Positions 16,171 to 23,713 of a stretch of DNA of 64,000 nt are shown here, one piece after another (positions within the stretch are counted from its first letter, which is position 1; the number at the start of each line of letters is the position of its first letter). Below the pieces are notes generated by a model that saw only the letters and a list, made by a program, of their open reading frames with translations, did no database searches and was not told the origin of the DNA. Source of the stretch: an uncultured Bacteroidia bacterium (GTDB lineage: Bacteria > Bacteroidota > Bacteroidia > Bacteroidales > F082); assembly GCA_902785755.1 (NCBI GenBank), contig CACZZO010000007.1:108734-172733 (forward strand). Reading direction: 5' to 3'. Position numbers and translations under genes: made by a program.

Positions 16171-16758
16171 ATGGAAAAAAGTAATGAACAAAACAAGGAA
16201 ATGACGGCTCAAGAGAGCCTCGACCTGATCAGTGAAATGTTGAACAACAACCGCCGCTGCATTCTTCAAAACAGTGCAAAGCACTTCATCCTGTGGGGAG
16301 CGTTGCTTTTGGTGTTCTCCATCGTCATTTACGAGTTGCTGCACGTCACAAGAGACCTCCGTTGGAATCTGTTGTGGTTTGCGATGCCTCTTTTGGGCTT
16401 CCCTTTGGCGCGACTTCTCGGAAAAAATGGAACCGCCGTTCCGCAAAACGTCATCAGCAGCCAACTTCACTATATTTGGCTCGCTTACTGTGCTTTTGCG
16501 GTTGTCATCAGCATCGTCGCAATGTTTGAGATGCCATCGTGCATCACGCTCCTCCTTGTCGCACTCCTCGGCTTTGCAGAATGTTCGTCGGGACTTTTGC
16601 TGAAAAACTGGCCTATTATCATAGGTGGGTTCATCCTTGGTGTGGGCGGTGCTGTCGTGGCGATGTTGGTTAGGTCTGAAGTGCAGTTGCTCGTTTTTGC
16701 CGCTGGCGGACTTATCCTCGCCGCTACTGGTCTGATTGTCAAACGTCAATACCAATGA
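16171..16758 (+). CDS. Putative membrane protein partnered with a winged-helix regulator
   Basis: 195 residues. A short polar N-terminus with a helical stretch (MTAQESLDLISEMLNNNRRC) is followed by about five hydrophobic segments (FILWGALLLVFSIVIYELL, LLWFAMPLLGFPLARLL, YCAFAVVISIVAMF, LLLVALLGFAECSSGLLL, and the C-terminal pair). No enzyme motif is seen. It overlaps the following winged-helix gene by four bases (ATGA), a coupling seen for Bacteroidota pairs of inner-membrane protein and small repressor. Probable inner-membrane protein of unknown role, perhaps sensing or modulating the regulator. Confidence 0.7.
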   Translation: MEKSNEQNKEMTAQESLDLISEMLNNNRRCILQNSAKHFILWGALLLVFSIVIYELLHVTRDLRWNLLWFAMPLLGFPLARLLGKNGTAVPQNVISSQLHYIWLAYCAFAVVISIVAMFEMPSCITLLLVALLGFAECSSGLLLKNWPIIIGGFILGVGGAVVAMLVRSEVQLLVFAAGGLILAATGLIVKRQYQ

Positions 16759-17051
16759 CTATGTTCCCGAAACTCGACCCGATTCTCCATTCGGAACTGA
16801 GATTGGCCGTGATGTCCATCTTGATTGGAGTAGATGAAGCCGACTTTACCTATCTCAAGAAACAGACTGGCGCCACGTCAGGAAACCTCAGCGTGCAGAT
16901 TGACAAACTTATGGCCGCCGGATACATCACAGTGGAAAAAGGCTTCAAAGGAAAGGTGCCACACACTACCTGCAAGATTACCACGACTGGCCAGGACGCT
17001 TTCAACAAATATGTGGAATCGCTGAAAGAGTACCTTTCGGCAAGCAAATAA
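16755..17051 (+). CDS. Winged-helix transcriptional regulator (HTH_34/MarR-like)
   Basis: 98 residues forming a single winged helix: LDPILHSELRLAVMSILIG, DFTYLKKQTGATSGNLSVQI as the recognition region, then the wing EKGFKGKVPHTTCKITTTGQ and a final helix FNKYVESLKEYL. This matches the family of short winged-helix proteins usually coupled to a membrane protein in the same operon. It probably binds DNA as a dimer and regulates its own operon; an inverted operator was not identified. Its start overlaps the preceding stop. Confidence 0.85.
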   Translation: MTMFPKLDPILHSELRLAVMSILIGVDEADFTYLKKQTGATSGNLSVQIDKLMAAGYITVEKGFKGKVPHTTCKITTTGQDAFNKYVESLKEYLSASK

Positions 17052-17070
17052 CTGAAATACAGCCTGATCA

Positions 17071-17127
17071 TCCGTCCACTCGCTACACGTTAGGGCAAAC
17101 CTCTCTTCCGTGTAAATAGTGGACGGA
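17071..17127. other. Long perfect stem after the winged-helix gene
   Basis: TCCGTCCACT (17071-17080) and AGTGGACGGA (17118-17127) form a 10-bp perfect stem, with an inner CACG/CGTG stem. It is too widely looped for a usual terminator and has no T run. It could be an RNA element or an operator. The next ~120 bases up to the A4 repeats show nothing recognisable. Confidence 0.5.
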
Positions 17128-17248
17128 TTGTCTATAGGGCAGCCGATGATTCCAAATGGCTGCGGGGGTAATTGGCACATTCGTGAGATTAAGGCGTTTT
17201 GATTGCAAAGATTGATGTTTTGCTCTTTCAATTTTACCGATACGCACT

Positions 17249-17334
17249 AAATTCGGCGTAAATCTTGGACTTAAATGTCTAAATTTGGCGTAAATTTTGG
17301 ACTAATCGGGAAAAATTCGGCGTAAATTTTGGTA
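17249..17334 (+). repeat. 32-bp direct repeat array upstream of ATPase A4
   Basis: Three copies of AATTCGGCGTAAATTTTGGAC have their GGCG cores at 17255, 17287 and 17319, exactly 32 bp apart. The TTTTG of the third copy (17327-17331) lies 21 bases before the -7 box TATTTTTG (17353-17360), so the last repeat overlaps the probable -33 element. Confidence 0.9.
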
Positions 17335-17360
17335 CTATATCAAAATTGTTCGTATTTTTG
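17327..17360 (+). promoter_or_regulatory. Promoter of ATPase A4
   Basis: TTTTG (17327-17331) and TATTTTTG (17353-17360) are spaced 21 bases apart. A 12-codon open frame starting at 17369 (MKKEKLWVRSDK) overlaps the A4 start in another frame and could act as a short upstream reading frame. Confidence 0.65.
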
Positions 17361-17385
17361 CCGTCGAAATGAAAAAAGAAAAGTT

Positions 17386-18639
17386 ATGGGTAAGAAGCGA
17401 CAAATGACCGCAGAAGTCCTGAAAAGGAAAGACCGCAAAAGCGGCAGAATCATGGTGTTTACGGGTGCGCGTCAAGTGGGGAAGACCACCCTCGTGCGGC
17501 AAGTGCTTGATGATTATGTCTATCTTTCGATAGAAGACCCCGTGGCAAGTCCGGCCTTCCTTCGGCTCACGGCGGGGCAATGGCGCGAATTATACCCCAA
17601 AGCCATCCTTGACGAAGTGCAGAAACTGCCCGAATTGGTGGAAAGCATCAAGTCGGCCTACGACCAATTCCCTGATGTGCGCTATGTGTTGCTCGGTTCA
17701 AGTCAGTTGCTGCTTTTGCAGAAGGTGAAGGAAAGTTTGGAAGGTTGGAGTGCTGTTTTTACCCTTTATCCATTGACACTTCCTGAACTTTTGACCGAAA
17801 GTTGGGACGATGAAATTCGACTTTCGCCTTGGCAGCAACTGTTGCAGCAGCCCAATGCCATGCCCGCGTTTTGGCCTTCCTTTGCCCTCGACCCGACCAT
17901 GCCAAAGAAGCAAAAGGCTTGGGCGCATTACCTGAAGTTTGGCGGCTATCCCGCTTTGGTGGACGAGGAAATGACCGACGAAGAACGCTACCTTTGGCTA
18001 AAGGACTATGTGCGCACCTATCTTGAACGCGATGTGTGCGACTTGGCCTCCTTCCGCGACCTCGAACCCTATGTCAAGTTGCAGCGCGCCTTGGCCTTGC
18101 AAACTGCGCAAACCGTGAATGTGTCGGCATTGGCGACGGCCTTGGGCATGTCATCGAAAACCGTCAGCCGCTATATGGAATACCTGCGACTGAGTTACCA
18201 AACCCTCATGTTGCCGCCTTGGGAACGCAACGCGAGCAAGCGTTTGGCAAAAATGCCCAAAGTCCATTATTTGGACCACGGCGTGTTGCAGGCCGTGCTG
18301 CAAAAACGCGGCGGCATGACGGGTGCCGAGTTTGAAAGCCTCGTTGTTTCAGAACTTTACAAGCAGGCGCAAAACGTGTTCTCCGATGCCTCGTTCTACC
18401 ATTTGCGCACCCACGACGGCAAGGAAATCGACCTTCTCGTGGAGTTGCAGGACGGCTATTTCGCTTTCGAAATGAAGATGGCGGAGCATGTGGCCAAGAC
18501 CGATGCAAGGCACCTCCGCGACTTGGAAGCCATCCTCGACAAGCCTGCGATTCATTCCTTTGTGCTTTCCAATGATATGGAAACCAAGCAATTCGACACC
18601 AACATCACGGCGGTGAATGTGGCGGCATTTTTGGGGTAA
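17386..18639 (+). CDS. ATPase A4: AAA_14/DUF4143 family P-loop ATPase
   Basis: 417 residues from the ATG at 17386, chosen because it follows the promoter by 25 bases and gives the usual short N-terminus before Walker A (GARQVGKT, residues 27-34). Walker B reads AILDEVQK, and the sensor strand is VLLGSSQLLLL. The middle contains FGGYPALVDEEM and a winged-helix-like SALATALGMSSKTVSRYMEY. The C-terminus has the nuclease-like core KEIDLLVELQDGYFAFEMK. It belongs to the DUF4143 group but is not close to A1/A5. Role unknown. A hairpin ACGAGG/CCTCGT just after the stop may terminate it. Confidence 0.9.
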   Translation: MGKKRQMTAEVLKRKDRKSGRIMVFTGARQVGKTTLVRQVLDDYVYLSIEDPVASPAFLRLTAGQWRELYPKAILDEVQKLPELVESIKSAYDQFPDVRYVLLGSSQLLLLQKVKESLEGWSAVFTLYPLTLPELLTESWDDEIRLSPWQQLLQQPNAMPAFWPSFALDPTMPKKQKAWAHYLKFGGYPALVDEEMTDEERYLWLKDYVRTYLERDVCDLASFRDLEPYVKLQRALALQTAQTVNVSALATALGMSSKTVSRYMEYLRLSYQTLMLPPWERNASKRLAKMPKVHYLDHGVLQAVLQKRGGMTGAEFESLVVSELYKQAQNVFSDASFYHLRTHDGKEIDLLVELQDGYFAFEMKMAEHVAKTDARHLRDLEAILDKPAIHSFVLSNDMETKQFDTNITAVNVAAFLG

Positions 18640-18674
18640 AAGAAAAAAACGAGGTTTCCTCGTAATATTTCCCT

Positions 18675-18689
18675 ACTTTCGCTGTCTAA
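18675..18689 (+). promoter_or_regulatory. ACTTTCGCTGTCTAA motif upstream of the sigma-factor gene
   Basis: This 15-base sequence, 30 bases before the ECF sigma start, occurs identically at 20856-20870 upstream of the TonB-dependent receptor gene. Sharing between the sigma operon and a nearby outer-membrane gene suggests an ECF-dependent promoter element or common leader. No consensus for this sigma factor is known to me. Confidence 0.4.
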
Positions 18690-18718
18690 CCTGATGAACG
18701 TTGCAACGAAAACGCATT

Positions 18719-19207
18719 ATGAACAACGACAAGGAACATCAGTTTGAACTTTTGGTGCGGCAGCACAAGCGGACCATCTACACGGTGTGCTATATGTTCT
18801 CGCGCAACAAGGCCGAAATCGACGACCTGTTTCAGGAAATCCTCATCAGGCTTTGGAACGGCTTCGACAACTACGAGGGACGCAGCACCGCGCAGACTTG
18901 GATCTATCGCGTCGCGCTCAACACGGCCATCAATCAAGACAAGAAGGAACGCCGGCGCATCGAGACCGTGCCGCTGACGGTGGACATCGACCCTTACGAG
19001 GCCGACGACCCCAAGACGCAGCAAATCCGCGAACTCTACGACCGCATCTCGCGCCTCGACCTCATCGACCGAAGCCTCATCCTGCTTTGGCTCGAAGGCA
19101 TCAGTTACGACGAAATCGGGGCCATCATCGGCATCACGCCCAACAACGTGGGGGTGAGGCTGGCGCGCATCAAGGAAAAATTGGTGAAAATGTCGAAAAA
19201 CGAATGA
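18719..19207 (+). CDS. ECF-family RNA polymerase sigma factor
   Basis: 162 residues from the ATG at 18719; an in-frame TTG at 18701 is less likely. Region 2 reads FELLVRQHKRTIYTVCYMFS ... DLFQEILIRLWNGFDNYEG with the typical TWIYRVALNTAIN, and region 4 reads RISRLDLIDRSLILLWLEGISYDEIGAIIGITPNNVGVRLARIKEKLVK. It directs RNA polymerase to extracytoplasmic-stress or surface-function promoters. The next gene, 12 bases downstream, encodes a membrane protein that may act as its anti-sigma partner, as is usual for ECF operons. Confidence 0.92.
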   Translation: MNNDKEHQFELLVRQHKRTIYTVCYMFSRNKAEIDDLFQEILIRLWNGFDNYEGRSTAQTWIYRVALNTAINQDKKERRRIETVPLTVDIDPYEADDPKTQQIRELYDRISRLDLIDRSLILLWLEGISYDEIGAIIGITPNNVGVRLARIKEKLVKMSKNE

Positions 19208-19219
19208 AAGGGAATCATT

Positions 19220-20482
19220 ATGGAAAACAATGAAAACAACAATCTGAACGAACTCGACCAACTGAAAGCGCAATACGAGACGCTGAAACAGCAGTTCGAA
19301 CAACAGGAAATCGTCAATGATAGGTTGATGAAGTCGTCCATCAAGCAGGGCACGGACTTCTACAGACGCAACCGGATGAGGAGCATTATAATGTGTCCGT
19401 TGGCTGCCATTTTTGGTCTTTTAGGAATCAAATTGTGGTTTGGCAACAATCTTTCGTTAAGTCTGTTTTGGGTCGCATTTATGCTCACTTGCCTTGTCAT
19501 AGAACTTGTTCTGACTCGCAAATTCCAGCGCAAAACATTGGGAAACGACGATTTGCTCGTTCTTTCGCACACCGCTCGAAGTTTCAAGAAACTTTTTTCC
19601 GTCTTTACCGTCCTGAATTATTCCACAGGACTCATTCTCGTTTGTGGCTTGTTAATGTCGTTGGTCGGCACAAACTATAATGGAGGGCCAATGATGTTGA
19701 CATTTTTGGCAGTTGTTGTCGGAATGATAGTGTTGGGAATTAGTGAAGTCCGCTATAAGACAAGGCCTTGTGATGAAATTATCCGACAAATTGATGCTTC
19801 TGACAACACCATAATTAATAGGAAGACAGGCATTGACAGGAAACAAAGATGGTTCTGCGTTGCCATGCTTGTCGCATTCATCGGTCTCGACATTTGGGCA
19901 TACACGATTGTCGGAACCTATCTGAAACTGCCGCCGATGTGGCGCAACGTTACCTACAAACGCCCTGACACCAAGATTCCGGCGGAGGAACAACTGTCGG
20001 TTTGGGAAGTCTATGCCGACACGGTTGTCGCACCAACCGAAGTTTCGGCGGTGACGGAAAAATGGCAACAAAATGAATCACTTGTGGTGATGAAAGGATT
20101 TGGTGACAACGAGGCACAAGTACAACTCTATGCGCTGAAAATGAATTCGCCCGAGGGACCGATTGTCAGTTCGGCACGCATTGGAGGTAAGCCTGTGGTG
20201 GAAGAAGTGGTGGCACGAGAGTCTGTTTTCAACAAAGACCAAGAGGAAAAGATTCCCGTTATCATTCGCTTGACACCCGAGGCTGGACAACTTTGGCATG
20301 ACTATTTCCAAACTGGAGAGGAAATCAAGTCGTTGGACATTGCCTTGGTTGTTGATGGCATGGTGTATCATAAGACGAATTTCACGTCTTTGCATGGCGT
20401 TACTAACAAATCGTTCTCCTTCGGTTGGATATGGAGAAAAGACAAATTGGACGATTTCTGCAAGCGTTTGATTAGGCAGTAG
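19220..20482 (+). CDS. Membrane protein downstream of the ECF sigma factor (possible anti-sigma partner)
   Basis: 420 residues. An N-terminal coiled coil (NELDQLKAQYETLKQQFEQQ) leads into about five hydrophobic segments (IIMCPLAAIFGLLGIKLWFG, LFWVAFMLTCLVIELVL, LNYSTGLILVCGLLMSLVG, MMLTFLAVVVGMIVLGI and WFCVAMLVAFIGLDIWAYTI), then a C-terminal domain of ~200 residues, probably periplasmic. No known domain is recognised. Its position right after the sigma gene suggests membrane-bound control of the sigma factor, but no ZAS/FecR motif is visible, so this is inference from context. Confidence 0.6.
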   Translation: MENNENNNLNELDQLKAQYETLKQQFEQQEIVNDRLMKSSIKQGTDFYRRNRMRSIIMCPLAAIFGLLGIKLWFGNNLSLSLFWVAFMLTCLVIELVLTRKFQRKTLGNDDLLVLSHTARSFKKLFSVFTVLNYSTGLILVCGLLMSLVGTNYNGGPMMLTFLAVVVGMIVLGISEVRYKTRPCDEIIRQIDASDNTIINRKTGIDRKQRWFCVAMLVAFIGLDIWAYTIVGTYLKLPPMWRNVTYKRPDTKIPAEEQLSVWEVYADTVVAPTEVSAVTEKWQQNESLVVMKGFGDNEAQVQLYALKMNSPEGPIVSSARIGGKPVVEEVVARESVFNKDQEEKIPVIIRLTPEAGQLWHDYFQTGEEIKSLDIALVVDGMVYHKTNFTSLHGVTNKSFSFGWIWRKDKLDDFCKRLIRQ

Positions 20483-20504
20483 ATACAAAATATTCATAAA
20501 ACCC

Positions 20505-20534
20505 TTGCGGGATGGAAAAAAGTTTGTAATTTTG
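20505..20534 (+). promoter_or_regulatory. Promoter of a candidate small RNA
   Basis: TTG at 20505-20507 and TAATTTTG at 20527-20534 are spaced 19 bases apart, a good -33/-7 pair with no open reading frame following. Confidence 0.6.
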
Positions 20535-20540
20535 CGGCGT

Positions 20541-20640
20541 CAATCCGCTGGATTGGCTATCCGGGTGACATTCCCGCGAGGGGTAAGCCTTCACCGACAC
20601 TGCCCAAAAATAAAAGAGCTGCCACACGGCAGCTTTTTTA
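20541..20640 (+). ncRNA. Candidate ~100-nt structured RNA
   Basis: Between a good promoter and an intrinsic terminator lies a non-coding ~100-base segment with local pairing: AATCC/GGATT, GGCT.../AGCC enclosing CGGG/CCCG, and the terminal AGCTGCC/GGCAGCT stem with a T run. It lacks the GGAAGCAGCC loop of SRP RNA and does not resemble tmRNA or RNase P. Family not recognised. Confidence 0.5.
20613..20640 (+). terminator. Terminator of the candidate RNA
   Basis: AAGAGCTGCCACACGGCAGC: the stem AGCTGCC/GGCAGCT has a short ACAC loop and is followed by seven T. Confidence 0.85.
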
Positions 20641-20931
20641 TTGGGAATACTTTTTCATGAATATCCCGTAGAATGACTTGCTCTGCGACAATTCCCTTGA
20701 AACGGAGATGCTTTTCCCGCCTTTGAAAACAAGCACTTCTATGGCATCGACATTCCTTTCAAAATAATGCCTGATGCTACGAGCGAGCAGACTGGGGTTA
20801 TAATCGTTTGTGATGTTAATCAAAACGCGATTGCTTTGCCCGATGGATTCTTCCGACTTTCGCTGTCTAATAGGACAAAGGCTGTCCAAGAAAATTTCCA
20901 AAAAAATCAACTTTTCCCTTGACAGTATCAA
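20638..20931 (-). CDS. Small hypothetical protein or gene remnant
   Basis: 97-codon open frame (MILSREKLIFLEIFLDSL...). The C-terminal 70 residues (RVLINITNDYNPSLLARSIRH...) have a plausible protein composition, but the N-terminal part overlaps the ACTTTCGCTGTCTAA motif and promoter-like sequence of the opposite strand. Its stop abuts the terminator of the candidate RNA. It may be the tail of a decayed gene; no family recognised. Confidence 0.3.
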   Translation of the reverse strand: MILSREKLIFLEIFLDSLCPIRQRKSEESIGQSNRVLINITNDYNPSLLARSIRHYFERNVDAIEVLVFKGGKSISVSRELSQSKSFYGIFMKKYSQ

Positions 20932-20940
20932 AAAAAGCCG

Positions 20941-20948
20941 TACTTTTG
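20941..20948 (+). promoter_or_regulatory. -7 box of the TonB-dependent receptor gene
   Basis: TACTTTTG with a TTGAC about 20 bases upstream; the leader is ~90 bases. Confidence 0.55.
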
Positions 20949-21045
20949 CAGCGTAATAGTTTACTAATACACCAAATATAAAATTATTTTCCTTTCATAC
21001 GAAAAACAAAATTCATCAGTTAATACCTTGTAAAATAGTTAAGTC

Positions 21046-23511
21046 ATGAAAAAACTTGTATTATCGTTCATTATCGCTTTGATGGGCATTTCGTCAACGG
21101 CATTTGCCCAAAGCAAGATCACGGGAACCATCGTCGAGGAAGCCAATGGCAAGACGATTCCCTTCGTCAATGTAGGCCTGTTCAGGCAAGCGGATAGCGT
21201 CTTCGTGAGCGGTGCCGCCAGCGACGACAAAGGCCGTTTCGAGCTTTTGGCGCCCAACGGCGACTATCGCTTGGCGGTTTCGGCCATCGGTTTCCAAACC
21301 TTTGAGCAACTTTTGACCGTGAAAGGCAACCAAGACCTTGGCCAACTGAAACTTACTGAAGGCTCCACCAAACTCAGTGAGGTGGTCATTGCCGAAAAAC
21401 GTCCGTTGTTTGCCGTCGAGGGCGAAAAGACCATGTACAATGTGGCAGAAGACCCCAGCATCCAGACGGGAACTGCCTCCGATGCCTTGCAGAACGCGCC
21501 CGGCGTGGAGGTGGACGTGGAAGGCAACATCACCCTGCGCGGCACGTCGAGCGTGGAGGTATGGATCAACGACAAGCCTTCGCACATGACCGCCGAAAAC
21601 CTCAAGACCTACATCCAGACGATGCCCGCCAACAGCATCGACCGTGTTGAGGTCATCACCAACCCCTCGGCGCGCTACGGCTCCAAGGCCGACGGCATCA
21701 TCAACATCGTGACCAACGCCAAAATCCAGAAGAACGAGTTCTTCAGCTTCGGCGTGAACGCCTCGACTAACCCATACGTCGGCCCTTGGGCTTCCTACGT
21801 TTGGTCGAACGAGAAACTGACGGTGAACGCTTACGTCAATGGTGGCTATTCCGTTTGGAAAGGCCGATATTCTGTAGATCAATCTTTATTCACAGATGAA
21901 GGTGTGTTGGCCAACCACGAGATTGACTCATCGAAATACAAAAACCCAGGATACAACGCGGGCGGTTTTTTCAGCCTCGATTACGAGATTGACACGGCCA
22001 ACAGCCTGAACCTCTGGCTCGGCGGATGGCCCAATTGGAGCACCCAGACCAACGACGCGTGGATGATGAGGGAAGAGTTTTTCCCCGACACTTTGTTGAC
22101 CAACATATACGAAAGCAGCAGTGCACGAAGCCGCAGTTTCTTTGCCAACGGTGGCTTGTACTACCAGCATAAGTTCGACAACAAAGGCCACAACCTATCC
22201 GTTAGCGTCAATGGTATGGGCTGGGGTTATCGCAATTCTGGTTTGGTAACGAGAGATTTCACCTCGCCAATGGAATATCGAAAAGTGATGCAACAAGACG
22301 GTGGAAATCGTTCTATTGGCGGGGAGGGCGAAATCATCTATAACCGCCCTTATTCCGAGAACGGAGAGATTTCAGTCGGCTACACGATTGGCTACGACCC
22401 TGAAAAAGAGTTCCTGTTCACCGACACCGTGTCCGACCCATATAGCACGGAACCATATCATTGGGAAAACGACGTTTACCGTTCCTACGATGCCAAGTTC
22501 AGCAACCTGAACAACGAGGCTTTCATCACCGTGCAGCACAAGTTTGGCGGCTTTACGATAAAGCCTGGTGTGCGTTTCGTCAGCGAATTGGTGAGCGGAA
22601 AATACCTCTCCAATTTCCCCAACGACACGACCGATTACGATTTCAGCAAGCATTTCTTCAGCGTCAGACCTTCGATTCACCTTTCATACAGAACCGAGTC
22701 GATGCACAACTTCAAGTTGAGTTACACGATGCGCATTGCCGCTCCTAATGCCGAGCAGTTGAGCAAATTCCCCATGTATCACGAAGATGATTACAGCACA
22801 GGCAACCCCGACTTGGACCGCGTTTATACCCATTCCGTTGAGGCAGGCTGGACCAAGTATTGGAACAGTTTCGGTTCCGTTGGCCTAACAGCTTACTATC
22901 GAGGCAAGACCAACGAAATCAACACGATATCCTTGTCGAAATACCATTGGCTCTACAATCGAGTGGTACAGTATTCATATCCCGTCAACGTGGGCAAGAG
23001 CCACAGCACAGGCTTGGAGGCCAATGTGATGTATCGTCCGAGCGGCTTCTTCAACCTGCGTTTCTACGCCAACCTTTACGATTCCTACATTTATACGGAA
23101 TACAATGGAAAGCCCTACGAGTCTGATATGTGGTCGTACAGCTTCCGCCTCAATATGTGGGCAAAACTGTGGAACAAACTTGAAGTGACGGCTTCGGGCT
23201 ATTACAGTTCCCCGACCCAATCGCTGTTCAGCGAGCGTCACGCCCGCTATGGCATCAATGCCGGCCTTCGCGCCGACTTCTTCGACCGCAAACTTTCGGT
23301 GTTCGTCAACGCCAACGACATCTTCAACTGGAATAGTTGGGGGCAGTCGAACTATAGCCCGTATGTGGAGTCTATCTCCAATTCCAAGTACAACAGCCGC
23401 AGCGTGTCCGTCGGCGTGACCTTCCGTTTCGGCAAGATGGAATTGGAGCAGATGGCCCGCCAAGGTGCCGACGACTCGCAAGGTGCCCCGCAGGGGATGG
23501 GAGGGATGTGA
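21046..23511 (+). CDS. TonB-dependent receptor / outer-membrane beta-barrel protein
   Basis: 821 residues. The signal peptide ends at AFAQ (residue ~22). Next come a CarboxypepD_reg-like beta-sandwich (ITGTIVEEANGKTIPFVNVG, ~23-105), a plug domain (SDALQNAPGVEVDVEGNITL, SRYGSKADGIINIVTNA-like end near 220) and a large C-terminal barrel of the OMP_b-brl_3 type with aromatic strand ends. Such receptors import or bind large ligands, or are vestigial barrels. No SusD partner is adjacent, so it is not a classical Sus pair; ligand unknown. It ends with a Met/Gly/Gln-rich tail (DSQGAPQGMGGM). Confidence 0.88.
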   Translation: MKKLVLSFIIALMGISSTAFAQSKITGTIVEEANGKTIPFVNVGLFRQADSVFVSGAASDDKGRFELLAPNGDYRLAVSAIGFQTFEQLLTVKGNQDLGQLKLTEGSTKLSEVVIAEKRPLFAVEGEKTMYNVAEDPSIQTGTASDALQNAPGVEVDVEGNITLRGTSSVEVWINDKPSHMTAENLKTYIQTMPANSIDRVEVITNPSARYGSKADGIINIVTNAKIQKNEFFSFGVNASTNPYVGPWASYVWSNEKLTVNAYVNGGYSVWKGRYSVDQSLFTDEGVLANHEIDSSKYKNPGYNAGGFFSLDYEIDTANSLNLWLGGWPNWSTQTNDAWMMREEFFPDTLLTNIYESSSARSRSFFANGGLYYQHKFDNKGHNLSVSVNGMGWGYRNSGLVTRDFTSPMEYRKVMQQDGGNRSIGGEGEIIYNRPYSENGEISVGYTIGYDPEKEFLFTDTVSDPYSTEPYHWENDVYRSYDAKFSNLNNEAFITVQHKFGGFTIKPGVRFVSELVSGKYLSNFPNDTTDYDFSKHFFSVRPSIHLSYRTESMHNFKLSYTMRIAAPNAEQLSKFPMYHEDDYSTGNPDLDRVYTHSVEAGWTKYWNSFGSVGLTAYYRGKTNEINTISLSKYHWLYNRVVQYSYPVNVGKSHSTGLEANVMYRPSGFFNLRFYANLYDSYIYTEYNGKPYESDMWSYSFRLNMWAKLWNKLEVTASGYYSSPTQSLFSERHARYGINAGLRADFFDRKLSVFVNANDIFNWNSWGQSNYSPYVESISNSKYNSRSVSVGVTFRFGKMELEQMARQGADDSQGAPQGMGGM

Positions 23512-23524
23512 TTTGCTTGTAGTA

Positions 23525-23694
23525 AGCCCGAAGTTGCACATCGGGTTGTGATAGGGTCGCCTTTTCAGGGCTGGGCCTGCTTGGATTGCTGCCCGACGTT
23601 ACACATCGGGTTGTAATAGAATCGCCCTTTCAGGGCTTTGTGAAGCCAAGCCCTGAAGGGGCGAATTACCATAGCCCGACGCGAAACGTCGGGA
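23525..23694. repeat. Tandem and inverted ~48-bp hairpin repeats
   Basis: Two direct units, GCCCGA..CACATCGGGTTGT..CGCC..TCAGGGCT at 23525-23572 and 23590-23637 (65-bp offset), are followed by an inverted unit (AAGCCCTGAAGGGGCGAATT...GCCCGACG) at 23648-23694. The second and third can fold into one long hairpin. Such CCCGACG/CAGGGCT elements look like a dispersed intergenic repeat of this lineage; it sits between convergent genes. Confidence 0.75.
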
Positions 23695-23713
23695 AACACG
23701 GCGGATGCCGGAA

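Noticed and set aside
20541..20640. SRP RNA, tmRNA or RNase P identity for the candidate RNA
   Set aside because: None of the diagnostic conserved loops or ends is present.
23525..23694. CRISPR array
   Set aside because: Units are hairpin-forming with a single direct pair plus an inverted copy, not a repeat-spacer series.
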